A stretch of DNA of 64,000 nucleotides from JBEKTW01 sp049515655 (GTDB lineage: Bacteria; Bacteroidota; Ignavibacteria; UBA10030; SZUA-254): positions 124,001 through 188,000 of the forward strand of contig JBEKTW010000011.1 in assembly GCA_049515655.1 (NCBI GenBank). The letters are read 5' to 3'. The notes below the pieces were generated by a model. The model was given only the letters and a program-made list of their open reading frames with translations. It was not told the DNA's origin and did no database searches. The first letter of the stretch is position 1, and the number at the start of each line of letters is the position of its first letter. Below are positions 23,440 to 32,275 of this stretch, in pieces. A program made the position numbers and the translations under genes.

Positions 23440-24750
23440 TCAGTGTATTTCTATCCCGTGCTTTGCCTGAAACGCCCTCAGCGATTCCCACGTGAGCGGC
23501 TGCGGCAGCTGTTTCATGAGATTGTTCCACGTCATTGCTTCTTTCCCGTCATCTCTTCGGACCATGGTAATACATCGGTCGACGGGGCAAACAAGGAAGC
23601 AGAGAGCACAGCCCACACAATCTTCCTGTCTGACTCTGGGCTGATTCTTGCCGTTGAGCTGAATCATATCGATACACTGGTGCGCGGCGTCGTCGCATGC
23701 GATGTGACACAGATTGCAGTGTATGCATTTTGCCTCGTCGATCCGGGCAGTAGTTTTGCACAGGAGATTCAGGTTACCGAAATCGGTAATGGCCGTGAGT
23801 GATTTGCCTCGAAAGTCTTCGATCGTCCTGAATCTTTTTTCTTCCATCCAGTTCGTCAAGCCATCGACGAGGTCGTCGATGATGCGGAACCCGTAATGCA
23901 TCACTGCCGTACAGATTTGGAGACTCGTCGCGCCAAGGAGAATGAACTCGGCGGCATCGCGCCACGTTGCGATTCCACCGATGCCTGAAATCGGGAGGTT
24001 GACTTCCGGATCGGCTGCAACGTGCGAGATCGCGTAGAGTGCCATGGGTTTGATGGCAGGACCGGCGAGACCGCCATGGCTTCCTTTTCCGTCGACCGAG
24101 GGCTGCACCTCGAACGTATCGAGATCAACGCCCATGATGCTGTTCACCGTGTTGATGAGTGAGAGGCCGTGTGCACCGCCTTTTCTTGCTGCGCGCGCGG
24201 GCAGGCGAATATCTGCAATGTTCGGGGTCAGCTTGACGAGCACCGGCACGGACGATACTTCCGAGACCCATTCCGTAATCATTGAACAGTATTCGGGAAC
24301 CTGTCCGACAGCGGCGCCCATGCCGCGCTCGCTCATGCCGTGCGGGCAGCCGTAGTTCAGCTCGATGCCGTCACAACCGGTATCGATAGTACGCTTTACC
24401 ATCTCGTGCCAGGATTCTCTCTTGGACTCAGCCATCAACGAGACAATCACGGCGCGGTCGGCCCAGCGTTTTTTTATTTCGGCAATCTCTCTGAAATTGA
24501 CATCGAGAGGGCGATCCGTCGTAAGCTCGATGTTGTTCAACCCCAGAATTTTTTGACCGTTATAATCAATTGCACCATAGCGATTGAAAACATTCATGAT
24601 TGGCTCGCTGAGGGTTTTCCATACGGCGCCGCCCCAGCCGCGTTCGAAAGCTTTGTTTACCTGGTATGCAGAGTTTGTCGGCGGCGCGGAAGCGAGCCAG
24701 AAAGGGTTTGGCGAACTTATTCCGGCACAGTTAATTGATAAATCTACCAT
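23440..24750 (-). CDS. preA: Dihydropyrimidine dehydrogenase subunit PreA
   Basis: The 436-residue protein has a dihydroorotate-dehydrogenase-like FMN barrel (about residues 1-320; LSINCAGISSPNPFWLASAPP at the start, ELNYGCPHGMSERGMGAA with the catalytic Cys region, GIGGIATWRDA for phosphate binding). Two [4Fe-4S] motifs follow near the C-terminus (CIHCNLCHIAC and CVGCALCFLVC). It reduces uracil and thymine to the dihydro forms (or the reverse) with PreT. ATG 24750 has AAAGGTGA upstream. The preT gene lies 76 bases upstream on the same strand. Together with the hydantoinase and nitrilase genes it makes up the reductive pyrimidine pathway. Confidence 0.95.
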   Translation of the reverse strand: MVDLSINCAGISSPNPFWLASAPPTNSAYQVNKAFERGWGGAVWKTLSEPIMNVFNRYGAIDYNGQKILGLNNIELTTDRPLDVNFREIAEIKKRWADRAVIVSLMAESKRESWHEMVKRTIDTGCDGIELNYGCPHGMSERGMGAAVGQVPEYCSMITEWVSEVSSVPVLVKLTPNIADIRLPARAARKGGAHGLSLINTVNSIMGVDLDTFEVQPSVDGKGSHGGLAGPAIKPMALYAISHVAADPEVNLPISGIGGIATWRDAAEFILLGATSLQICTAVMHYGFRIIDDLVDGLTNWMEEKRFRTIEDFRGKSLTAITDFGNLNLLCKTTARIDEAKCIHCNLCHIACDDAAHQCIDMIQLNGKNQPRVRQEDCVGCALCFLVCPVDRCITMVRRDDGKEAMTWNNLMKQLPQPLTWESLRAFQAKHGIEIH

Positions 24751-24826
24751 GTATCACCTTTCGAGATTGTTTTCCAGAGGTCAACAGAGTCTGAGGTTCA
24801 CCGTCACAGTCCGTAAACAATGACGA

Positions 24827-26212
24827 TCAATTACTTGTTCGAAGGAAATTGTTGATCCCATGCGCAGCACGTTTGCCGTCAGCCGCCGCGTTAACGACCT
24901 CCTTGCCGCCATTGATGCAATCTCCGCCGGCAAAGTATTTGGGATTTGATGTTTGCATCGTTTCCTCGTTGACCCAGACTTTGCCGCGCTGGACTTTGAG
25001 ATTCGGGATCTTCTTGAAAAAGTCCTCGCTTGTTCTTTGACCGATGGACTTGATGACCATGTCGACCGGAATTTGGAATTCCGAACCGGGAATCGCTGCG
25101 GGTGTCCTCCGGCCTTCTGCGTCGCGCGGCCCGAGCTGCATTTTCAGACATTCGAGTTTTTCCACCATTCTATTCTTCCCGATAATTCTCTTTGGCGCCG
25201 TCAGAAAGTGGAAAGTCACACCGTCATTTCTTGCAAGCTCATACTCGAAATCGTACGCCGGCATTTCCGCCCTGCTGCGGCGATAGATGATCATCACCTC
25301 TTCAGCGCCGAGCCGTTTTGCTTCCGTGACAGCGTCGATGGCGGTATTCCCTCCGCCGATGACTGCAACCCGTTTACCGACGTCGACGGATCTCCATTTG
25401 CGCGTTGTCACTTTTCCTATGAACTCCAGCGCGTCACAGACTCCGTCCATATCCTCGCCGGGAATGCGAAGGTCGGAGGAACTGCCCAAACCCACGCCGA
25501 GGAATACAGCGTCGTGCTTTTTCTCGAGTTCGGCGATCGAGACTTGTTTCCCGATCAGCTTTCCCGTCTTGATCTTCACGCCGAAGCTCTCGACGAGTTT
25601 CACCTCGTTCAAACTATCTTTGTACGACATCTTGTATGGTGCAATTCCCCAAGTGTCCAATCCGCCCGCTGATTTTTTCCCTTCATATACGGTGACATCG
25701 TATCCCATGAGAGCAAGTTCTGCCGCGCAGGCGAGTCCAGCAGGGCCCGCGCCGACAACGCCTACCGACTTTCCATTGTTCCCCACAGGTTTGAACAAGG
25801 GCGGCATGCCGTGCTCAAAATACCAATCGATAGCGTAGCGCTGGAGTAGTCCGATCTTGATCGGTTTTTCTCCCCGTTCATTGTAGACACATGCACCTTC
25901 GCAGAGCACGTCCACCGGACATGCCTTCGCGCAGGTTAATGCTATCCAGTTGGATTCCAGAATTGTTTTCGCCGCCCCTTTGATGTTCTCCGTTGCAATT
26001 TTCTTGATGAATGTCGGAATATCGATGTGCGTCGGACAGGCCTTCGTACAGGGAGAATCATAGCAATAGAGGCATCGGTTTGCCTCCGCGGCAGCCTGAT
26101 TCGGCGTGAACGGTGTGTGGATCTCGGCGAAGTTTTGTTCGTACTGTTCAGAGGTTAGTTTGGGAGCAATGTTGTTCACAAGGAGTTTAGAGTTTGGGGT
26201 TTCGGATTTCAA
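24827..26212 (-). CDS. preT: Dihydropyrimidine dehydrogenase subunit PreT
   Basis: The protein (461 residues from TTG 26212) has N-terminal Fe-S Cys motifs (CLYCYDSPCTKACP, CAKACPVDVLCEGAC), an FAD-binding Rossmann motif (VGVVGAGPAGLACAAELA) and an NAD(P)H one (VAVIGGGNTAIDAV). It feeds electrons from NAD(P)H to PreA. The start is unclear: the first eleven codons after TTG 26212 are read from the 7-bp repeat array, and a GTG at 26179, just outside the repeats, fits family length as well; neither has a convincing ribosome site. The repeat-bounded four-helix-bundle cassette directly upstream may have replaced the native leader. Confidence 0.93.
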   Translation of the reverse strand: MKSETPNSKLLVNNIAPKLTSEQYEQNFAEIHTPFTPNQAAAEANRCLYCYDSPCTKACPTHIDIPTFIKKIATENIKGAAKTILESNWIALTCAKACPVDVLCEGACVYNERGEKPIKIGLLQRYAIDWYFEHGMPPLFKPVGNNGKSVGVVGAGPAGLACAAELALMGYDVTVYEGKKSAGGLDTWGIAPYKMSYKDSLNEVKLVESFGVKIKTGKLIGKQVSIAELEKKHDAVFLGVGLGSSSDLRIPGEDMDGVCDALEFIGKVTTRKWRSVDVGKRVAVIGGGNTAIDAVTEAKRLGAEEVMIIYRRSRAEMPAYDFEYELARNDGVTFHFLTAPKRIIGKNRMVEKLECLKMQLGPRDAEGRRTPAAIPGSEFQIPVDMVIKSIGQRTSEDFFKKIPNLKVQRGKVWVNEETMQTSNPKYFAGGDCINGGKEVVNAAADGKRAAHGINNFLRTSN

Positions 26213-26811
26213 GTTTCAGGTCTTAAGTCGCGGGTCTCAAGTTTCAGGTTTCAAGATTCAAGTCGGTGAGTTTTGGCTCTTCCGCAAAATATACCTCATC
26301 GGGTTCTCTGAGGTAATTGGGAGTTTGATAATTTCGTTCGATCGACTGAAGAAGGTTGAAAAGCTTTCCGCACAAATTACAGTAGTCAGTTTGAAGAGAT
26401 TCAAATGTGGTCGCATCAGCTAAGGAACCTGAGTCGAAAATTTCTTGTAAATGAAAAACCGTTTCCTCACAGGAAGCATAAGCCCTATAAAGATAATGTA
26501 AGTACTCATTCTTATATTTTCTTAACGCATAACCTTCGACTATGTTTGCACAGACGGACTTTGCCGATCGGCGAATTTGACTACCTTCTTCGTAGGTTTC
26601 GAATTTCGGTAGTGTTAATGATATCTTATGAACTTTCAGGGATAGTTCATAGGCCAAATTGTATACGTGAAGTTTCTTATATCCTGCGGCCATAGAACAT
26701 TGTCTCAAGTTTTACGTTTGAGGTTTCAGGTTATCATTGTCACTTGAAACTTTCGACATCAAACCTGAAACATTCGCTTTGAACCTGCACCCTGAAACTT
26801 GTGGCTTGAAA
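26184..26811. mobile_element. Candidate cassette: four-helix-bundle gene between heptad repeat arrays
   Basis: From 26184 to 26267 about twelve consecutive 7-bp words of the form AAGTTTC/GGGTTTC/AGGTTTC run without a break. On the other side (26741-26811) heptads of the complementary word (GAAACTT, CAAACCT, GAAACAT) run in the opposite sense, with a short forward run at 26704-26732. The four-helix-bundle gene is between them. The arrays thus form imperfect inverted ends about 0.45 kb apart. The unit separates the ALDH stop from preT and seems to be an insertion within the catabolic operon. No transposase is present. Confidence 0.6.
26244..26693 (-). CDS. Four-helix-bundle protein (S23/IVS/Avd-like)
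   Basis: The 149-residue protein starts at ATG 26693 (an ATG five codons earlier is possible). It is almost all helical with the family features KKLHVYNLAYELSLKVHKIS, QIRRSAKSVCANIVEGYA and EYLHYLYRAYASCEETVFHL. This is the small protein encoded in intervening sequences of some 23S rRNA genes, and it is related to Avd of diversity-generating retroelements; other copies are scattered in genomes with no known role. No reverse transcriptase or template repeat is nearby. Its final codons are read from the heptad array. It belongs to the repeat-bounded cassette rather than to the catabolic pathway. Confidence 0.9.
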   Translation of the reverse strand: MAAGYKKLHVYNLAYELSLKVHKISLTLPKFETYEEGSQIRRSAKSVCANIVEGYALRKYKNEYLHYLYRAYASCEETVFHLQEIFDSGSLADATTFESLQTDYCNLCGKLFNLLQSIERNYQTPNYLREPDEVYFAEEPKLTDLNLET

Positions 26812-26814
26812 CTG

Positions 26815-28344
26815 TCAGTAGATGCTCGTCTCTCGTTTTTTCCCGGTGTAATCTATATAGACCGCTTTCGTTTCCGTATAGAATTCGAATACTTCGGTGC
26901 CGCATTCGCGCGGTCCTATCCCCGTGGCTTTGATCCCGCCGAACGGCGCCTGTGCTTCGCCGCCGATTGTCGGCGAATTGATGTGCACTTTGCCGACTTC
27001 GGAAAGCTCGGCGAATCGCATGATCTTGGCGATATCTTGTGAGTAGAGAGACGCCGAAAGACCGAATCGCACTCCGTTGGCAACCTCAAGCGCCTTGTCG
27101 AAATCCTTCACGCGCATGATGCTGACGACCGGTCCGAAAATTTCTTCTTGCGCTATTCGCATCGCCGGCGTCACGTTATCAAAGATAGTTGGCTCGACGA
27201 AGAATCCTTTTGCAAACGGTCCGCCGGTAAGTCGTTTCCCGCCTTTCAGCAACCGGGCTCCTTCGGATTTGCCGATTTCTATGTACTTGAGAACAGTATT
27301 CATCTGGCTCTCATCGACCGAAGGTCCCATGTCGGTTCCGGCATCCATACCGTCGCCAACACGAAAATTCTCAAGACGTTTGAGCAACAAATCGACGAAC
27401 TCGTTGGCGATGGATTCTTCGACTATCGCACGACTCGCGGCGGTGCACCGTTGTCCGGTCGAGCCAAGCCCGCCCTGAACGGTTCCTTCGACGGCAAGGT
27501 TCAAATCGGCATCATGCAAGATGACGAGTGGATTCTTGCCACCCATTTCGCATTGCACGCGAATGCCGCGCCGGGAGGCCTGTGAATAGATTTCATTGCC
27601 TACTTCGCATGACCCGGTGAACGACACTCCGTGGATTTCGGTATGATTCACGATTTCGTCCCCGACGGTTCCACCGCTACCCGTCACCATATTGAGGACG
27701 CCCGGGGGAAATCCCGCTTCTTCAAAGATCTCCACGATCTTAACAGCCGTCAGTGGAGTAAACGTTGCCGGCTTGAACACCACCGTGTTTCCCGCGACCA
27801 GGGCCGGTGCGATTTTCCAGACTGGAATGGCAATCGGAAAATTCCACGGGGTGATAAGTCCGACAACGCCGATTGGCTGATGGATTGTATAGATAAACGT
27901 GTTCGGCAGCTCGGAGGGGATCGTTGAACCGCGGAGCCTTCGACCCTCGCCGGCGGTAAATTCCATGATGTTGATTGCGCGCTGGATCTCGCCGCGGGAT
28001 TCTCGCAGAATTTTTCCCTCTTCCTTCGTGAGGGCAATCGCAACCTCCTCCATCCGCTCCTGCATCAATCCCATCGCCTTGAAGAGAAGCCGCCCGCGCA
28101 CCGGGGCGGGAGTCGCCTTCCACTTCGGCGATGCTTCTTTCGCAGCGGCAATGGCTGCCTGCGTTTCTTCGCGCGTTGATAGAGGAGTATGGCAAAGAAT
28201 TTCATCCGTATTGGCCGGGTTGAGGTTGGGAACTGTTCTTCCACTCCCGGAGCCAACCCATTTCCCACCGATGTAGTTCTTTGCGGTCGGGATCGATGGC
28301 TTTGTTGGGTTCTTCTTTCCAGCTTCTGAAACGTCGGGTTGCAT
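26815..28344 (-). CDS. NAD(P)-dependent aldehyde dehydrogenase
   Basis: The frame is open for another 169 codons upstream, but I start at ATG 28344 because AAAGGAA precedes it and the conserved domain begins just after (NYIGGKWVGSGSGRTV). The 509-residue enzyme has the catalytic Glu in CEMGGKNP and Cys in GSTGQRCTAASR, plus the cofactor segment TPWNFPIAIPVWK. It oxidises an aldehyde or semialdehyde to an acid. Sequence style is that of 2,5-dioxovalerate/succinate-semialdehyde-type enzymes without the CoA-dependent features. In this cluster malonate or methylmalonate semialdehyde from the beta-amino acid aminotransferase is the natural candidate substrate. Confidence 0.92.
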   Translation of the reverse strand: MQPDVSEAGKKNPTKPSIPTAKNYIGGKWVGSGSGRTVPNLNPANTDEILCHTPLSTREETQAAIAAAKEASPKWKATPAPVRGRLLFKAMGLMQERMEEVAIALTKEEGKILRESRGEIQRAINIMEFTAGEGRRLRGSTIPSELPNTFIYTIHQPIGVVGLITPWNFPIAIPVWKIAPALVAGNTVVFKPATFTPLTAVKIVEIFEEAGFPPGVLNMVTGSGGTVGDEIVNHTEIHGVSFTGSCEVGNEIYSQASRRGIRVQCEMGGKNPLVILHDADLNLAVEGTVQGGLGSTGQRCTAASRAIVEESIANEFVDLLLKRLENFRVGDGMDAGTDMGPSVDESQMNTVLKYIEIGKSEGARLLKGGKRLTGGPFAKGFFVEPTIFDNVTPAMRIAQEEIFGPVVSIMRVKDFDKALEVANGVRFGLSASLYSQDIAKIMRFAELSEVGKVHINSPTIGGEAQAPFGGIKATGIGPRECGTEVFEFYTETKAVYIDYTGKKRETSIY

Positions 28345-28362
28345 GGTGAGTTCCTTTGGAAT

Positions 28363-28421
28363 CGAGGTTGAGAACTGAGGTTCGGGGTTGGGGTTCATTC
28401 CCGAACCCCAAACCCCGTACC
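28363..28421. repeat. Gene-less heptad-type hairpin element
   Basis: Left arm 28379-28396 (GGTTCGGGGTTGGGGTTC) and right arm 28403-28421 (GAACCCCAAACCCCG then TACC) pair almost completely across a six-base loop. Upstream GAGGTTG, AGAACTG continue the 7-bp phase. It sits between the ALDH start and the stop of the secreted propeller gene, where it could also end transcription or form an RNA hairpin. Confidence 0.6.
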
Positions 28422-28433
28422 AGAGAACTATTA

Positions 28434-30863
28434 CTATTTCATCAGTATCATTTTCTTCACGCTGGAAAAATTCCCCGCGCTCAGTCGGTAGAAATATACA
28501 CCGCTCGGGAATGTGTTTGATTGCCACTCGACGCTGTATTCGCCGGCCGTTCTTTCGCCGTTCACGAGTGTTGCAATTTCCTGGCCCAGCATATTGTAGA
28601 CCTTGAGAGTTACATAACTCGACTTTGGTAGCGAGAAATGGATGGTAGTTGTGGGGTTGAACGGGTTCGGATAGTTTTGCAGCAATGCAAACCCGGAAGG
28701 GAGCGTCGATAGTTTGTTTTCCCGCACCGAGAGTATGATTCCGCTGGTATCGTGCAGAATAACGTTGCCACCAACTGCCCATCCTGTCTTCGCATCGACA
28801 AACTGAACGGCATGAAGATCTGTGTTTGCATTGGAGATTTGAGACATCCATGTGGATCCGCCGTCCGATGTTGCGAAAATGTTCCCGCCGCAGCTTCCCA
28901 CTGTCCAGCCGGTTGTGCTATTTACGAAGTGCACTGAGTAAAGGTCGCAACCTCCGGACATCTGCGGTGTCCAGTCCGATCCGCCGTTTGTGGTAGCAAA
29001 AATATAGCCGCAGCCTCCGACTGCCCATCCGGTTGTGCTATTAACGAAGGAGACCGAATAAAGGTCGCAGCCTCCAGGTGATTGAGATGACCAGCTCGAT
29101 CCTCCGTCGGTTGTTGCCAGAATTGTACCGCCGCCGCCGACCGCCCACCCGGTGTTAGCATTAATAAAGGATATTGAGAACAGGCAGCTTCCGGTGCCCG
29201 GGTTTGAAGAAGACCAGGCTGTCCCGCCGTTGGTTGTCTTCAAAATGGTTCCCTGTCCCGAACACCCGCCGGCAACCCAGCCAGTGTTCGCATCGATGAA
29301 TTGAACCCCATGCAGGTCGACTGCCGTCGTAGAGTTTTGTGAAGTCCATGTGTTCCCGCCGTCGGTGGTTTTCTTGATGACGCCGCCATTGCCGACAATC
29401 CATCCGGTTGTTGTGTTCACGAAGTAAATTCCGTTGATGTTTGCCGTCGTATTCGTCGTTTGGCCCGTCCAGGCTGCTCCAGCGTCCGTTGTTTTCAACA
29501 CCGTTCCGTATGAGCCGGCCACCCACCCTGTGGTTGGATTGACAAACGAGATCGCGTTCAATTGGTTATTGGTGTTACTGGTTTGACTAAACCAGGCGAC
29601 TTTCACAATGCTAATCACAATATTCTTGTCGCCGGCGTGTGCATTATTATTGTTGTTATTGTACCCGTAACCGTTTGGAATGGAGCTATTATTAATTCCC
29701 ACGTAGTAATTGTAAATTTTCTTGGTTACATGAAATGTGAAATTGCCCGTCGTTGGGTCGGAATTAACGTTCATGTAGCCGCTATCAGAAGTACCTGCGT
29801 ATAGACTAAACGACAAACTGTTAGGAGCATGACCATCAATTGTGACCCTGCCCGTGATGGAGTCGTTTGCTACATAGGCAATGAGGTCGACGCGCGAACT
29901 ATCACCCTGGTGGATGGCAATGGGACCGCTCTGTGGAGGAAAATATGCCGGGGAGAAATCACTGCTGTTGTCTGCTTGCGTTTCCCAGATCAGAGAAGAA
30001 CTGATATCGTTCGCCGTATAACCAAATTGGTAAAAACCATTCGCGTCTGTGGTTGCGTTCTTGCCATTGCCTCCGTACTGGGGATAGGAGTTGAGGCTAA
30101 CGTTCGCAAATACATGGCCGTCTTCTCCCTTAACGTAGCCGACCACTTTTGCTGCGGGTTGGGCGAATGTGAAGTTGAGGCCGCTGTGGCTCCCGGTGAG
30201 CGTGATCGTAGTGTCTGACGGTTGGACGCTATACGGTGGGAACTGATCTTGCACCTGGATATACCATTGTACGCCGCCGGCAGCTGCATTGAAGTTGATA
30301 GTGTAATTGCCGCTCGCGTCAGTTAGAGCCCACCATCCTATCCCTCCTCCATTGTTCTCTTGCGCACCCACAAGGATATTGTGTGCGCTGGCGCTCGCTG
30401 GCGGCGTCACTTTACCGGAAATAGTGTATGTCGGCGACGGCAGGGCAGTCATTGTCCCGGAAATAGATTGTCCAACACCATTGTTTGTAAACTTGAGGAT
30501 ATACTTTGCCGGTGCCAGCCCGTCATTTGCCGTAACCAGGAGGCATTTCCCATTCACCAGACTGTCCATATCACCAGGCCCCTTCTGCTCAGAGCCGTAT
30601 TGTCCGTCGGTTTGAGTGAAATTGCCGAACATCAGTTTATCCGTTGCTGTATCGATGACCCCATTTCCGTTGAGGTCAATCCAAATCTGGCCGATTGCAG
30701 TTCCTCCAACCGGCAGACTGTATTCCCATCTAAGGCTATCACCCTGCACTATGGTGAAATTAGAGCTGAAACCGTTCACCTTCAGATTGGTTACCTGTGC
30801 ATTCGCGTGGAAACCCACGCCGACCACCAGTAAAGCAAGCAGCAACAATTGATAGTTTTTCAT
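28434..30863 (-). CDS. Secreted YCF48/BNR-like propeller protein with type IX sorting domain
   Basis: The 809-residue protein starts at ATG 30863 with AAGGAGAA upstream and has a signal peptide (about 1-22, VGFHANA). Residues about 25-130 form an N-terminal beta domain, followed by two or three carboxypeptidase-regulatory-like beta modules (about 145-420, VVGYVKGEDGHVFANV) and a run of Asn. Then come about seven repeats of roughly 40 residues with the NTGWAVGGGGTILATTDGG motif, which should form one seven-bladed propeller. The last 80 residues are a Por/type IX sorting domain (LLQNYPNPFNPTTTI ... VKKMILMK). It is surface-bound or released. It sits between the ALDH and aminotransferase genes, on the same strand, without an evident metabolic link. 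Confidence 0.9.
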   Translation of the reverse strand: MKNYQLLLLALLVVGVGFHANAQVTNLKVNGFSSNFTIVQGDSLRWEYSLPVGGTAIGQIWIDLNGNGVIDTATDKLMFGNFTQTDGQYGSEQKGPGDMDSLVNGKCLLVTANDGLAPAKYILKFTNNGVGQSISGTMTALPSPTYTISGKVTPPASASAHNILVGAQENNGGGIGWWALTDASGNYTINFNAAAGGVQWYIQVQDQFPPYSVQPSDTTITLTGSHSGLNFTFAQPAAKVVGYVKGEDGHVFANVSLNSYPQYGGNGKNATTDANGFYQFGYTANDISSSLIWETQADNSSDFSPAYFPPQSGPIAIHQGDSSRVDLIAYVANDSITGRVTIDGHAPNSLSFSLYAGTSDSGYMNVNSDPTTGNFTFHVTKKIYNYYVGINNSSIPNGYGYNNNNNNAHAGDKNIVISIVKVAWFSQTSNTNNQLNAISFVNPTTGWVAGSYGTVLKTTDAGAAWTGQTTNTTANINGIYFVNTTTGWIVGNGGVIKKTTDGGNTWTSQNSTTAVDLHGVQFIDANTGWVAGGCSGQGTILKTTNGGTAWSSSNPGTGSCLFSISFINANTGWAVGGGGTILATTDGGSSWSSQSPGGCDLYSVSFVNSTTGWAVGGCGYIFATTNGGSDWTPQMSGGCDLYSVHFVNSTTGWTVGSCGGNIFATSDGGSTWMSQISNANTDLHAVQFVDAKTGWAVGGNVILHDTSGIILSVRENKLSTLPSGFALLQNYPNPFNPTTTIHFSLPKSSYVTLKVYNMLGQEIATLVNGERTAGEYSVEWQSNTFPSGVYFYRLSAGNFSSVKKMILMK

Positions 30864-30892
30864 TGGTATTTCTCCTTGGTTGTTGAGTTTTG

Positions 30893-32242
30893 TTAATTAG
30901 TTACCGTTTCATCTGCAATTCCGAGTGCGTTATCTAATGCGCGTATCCCGAGGTCGATTTCTTCTTTTGTGATTATTAACGGCGGTGCGACGACAAAATG
31001 GCTCACCCAGGCCTGAATGTAGACGCCATTTTTCATCATCTCCGCGGCAATCTTGTCGACGAGCAGCGGCGTTCCGCCGACTTTGTCTTTGTACGTATTG
31101 AACGGCTCTTTTGTCCGCCGATTCTTAACCAGCTCAACCGCCCAGAACAATCCGATGCCGCGGATATCTCCAACGGACCTGTGTTTCTCCTTGAGCTCGT
31201 TGAGTTTCTTCCCTATGTACACGCCCATCTCGTTCGCGCGGTCGATGAGATTAAGCCGCTTGTATTCATTAATGGCGGCGATTGCCGGCGCCAACGTCAG
31301 CGGATGAGCTTCGTATGTGTGTCCATGAGAGAAATAATGATCTTCGAAGTAATCGGCAATGGTCTTTGTCGTTGCGCAGAGTCCGAGAGGCATGTAGGCG
31401 GATGTAATTCCTTTTGCGGTCGTGAGAATATCAGGCTTAACATCCCAGTGGTCGACGGCGAACCATCTGCCGGTGCGGCCCCAACCGCTCATGACTTCAT
31501 CGGCGATTAAGAGAACGCGATGCTTATCGCAGATTTGTCGGAGGCGAGGCATATATTCTTTCGGGGGGATCAGGACGCCGTTTGTTCCGACAACCGGCTC
31601 GACGAGGACGGCTGCGACGTCGCTTTCGTTTTCGATCATATGGTCGATATATTCGACGCAGGCGATTTCGCACTCCGGGTAATGGTGGTGAAGAGGGCAG
31701 GAATAGCAGTTCACTTCCGGTGCAAAGATGACCCCGGGGATTTTGCCCGCCGGTTCCATTGCCCAGCGCCTTGGATCGCTCGTTGCCGCGATGGAACCCA
31801 TCGTGGAGCCGTGATATGAGCGGTACCGTGCAATGATCTTTGTCTTCCCGGTGTACATGCGTGCGATTTTGAATGCAGCTTCGTTCGCCTCGGTGCCCGA
31901 CGTCGCGAAGAAGAATTTTTCCAGGCCTTTCGGAAGAACTTCAAGCAAAAGCTTGCTCAGCTCCGCCCGCACGTCTGTCGCGAACCCCGGCGCGATATAC
32001 GCAAGCTTTCTTGCCTGTTCTTCAATCGCTTTGATGACGGCGGGATTTTTATGTCCGAGCGTTACGCACATGAGCTGTGATGAGAAATCGAGATATTTTT
32101 TACCGCTTGCATCGGTAAAGTAACATCCTTCGGCATCGACAATTTGCAGAGGTTTCCAGCTTTTCTGAAATCCCCATGTGCGGTAGGTGAGTTGTGCAGT
32201 AACTTCAGAAACGGATGAGGTATTGAGACTTGATCTATTCAT
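30893..32242 (-). CDS. Class III (omega-amino acid) aminotransferase
   Basis: The 449-residue PLP enzyme has the class III signature (LLIADEVMSGWGRTGRWFAV), the PLP Lys in TTAKGITSAYMPLG and an N-terminal LDFSSQLMCVTLGHKNP. It moves the amino group of an omega- or beta-amino acid to a keto acid. In this cluster beta-alanine or 3-aminoisobutyrate, the end products of uracil and thymine reduction, are the likely donors, giving semialdehydes for the ALDH. It follows the nitrilase gene with 173 bases between, a space occupied by inverted heptad repeats, and precedes the secreted propeller gene by 29 bases. Confidence 0.91.
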   Translation of the reverse strand: MNRSSLNTSSVSEVTAQLTYRTWGFQKSWKPLQIVDAEGCYFTDASGKKYLDFSSQLMCVTLGHKNPAVIKAIEEQARKLAYIAPGFATDVRAELSKLLLEVLPKGLEKFFFATSGTEANEAAFKIARMYTGKTKIIARYRSYHGSTMGSIAATSDPRRWAMEPAGKIPGVIFAPEVNCYSCPLHHHYPECEIACVEYIDHMIENESDVAAVLVEPVVGTNGVLIPPKEYMPRLRQICDKHRVLLIADEVMSGWGRTGRWFAVDHWDVKPDILTTAKGITSAYMPLGLCATTKTIADYFEDHYFSHGHTYEAHPLTLAPAIAAINEYKRLNLIDRANEMGVYIGKKLNELKEKHRSVGDIRGIGLFWAVELVKNRRTKEPFNTYKDKVGGTPLLVDKIAAEMMKNGVYIQAWVSHFVVAPPLIITKEEIDLGIRALDNALGIADETVTN

Positions 32243-32275
32243 AGAGTGAACTCTTCTTTTCGAGTGCTTTGAGCG

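Noticed and set aside
26184..26267. Possible CRISPR-like repeat array
   Set aside because: The units are 7 bp, degenerate and contiguous, with no spacers and no cas genes.
26244..26693. Diversity-generating retroelement suggested by the Avd-like protein
   Set aside because: No reverse transcriptase and no template/variable repeat pair were found in the window.
28345..28851. N-terminal extension of the aldehyde dehydrogenase frame by 169 codons
   Set aside because: It overlaps the secreted propeller gene's 3' end and the heptad hairpin, has no family similarity, and a good ribosome site precedes ATG 28344.
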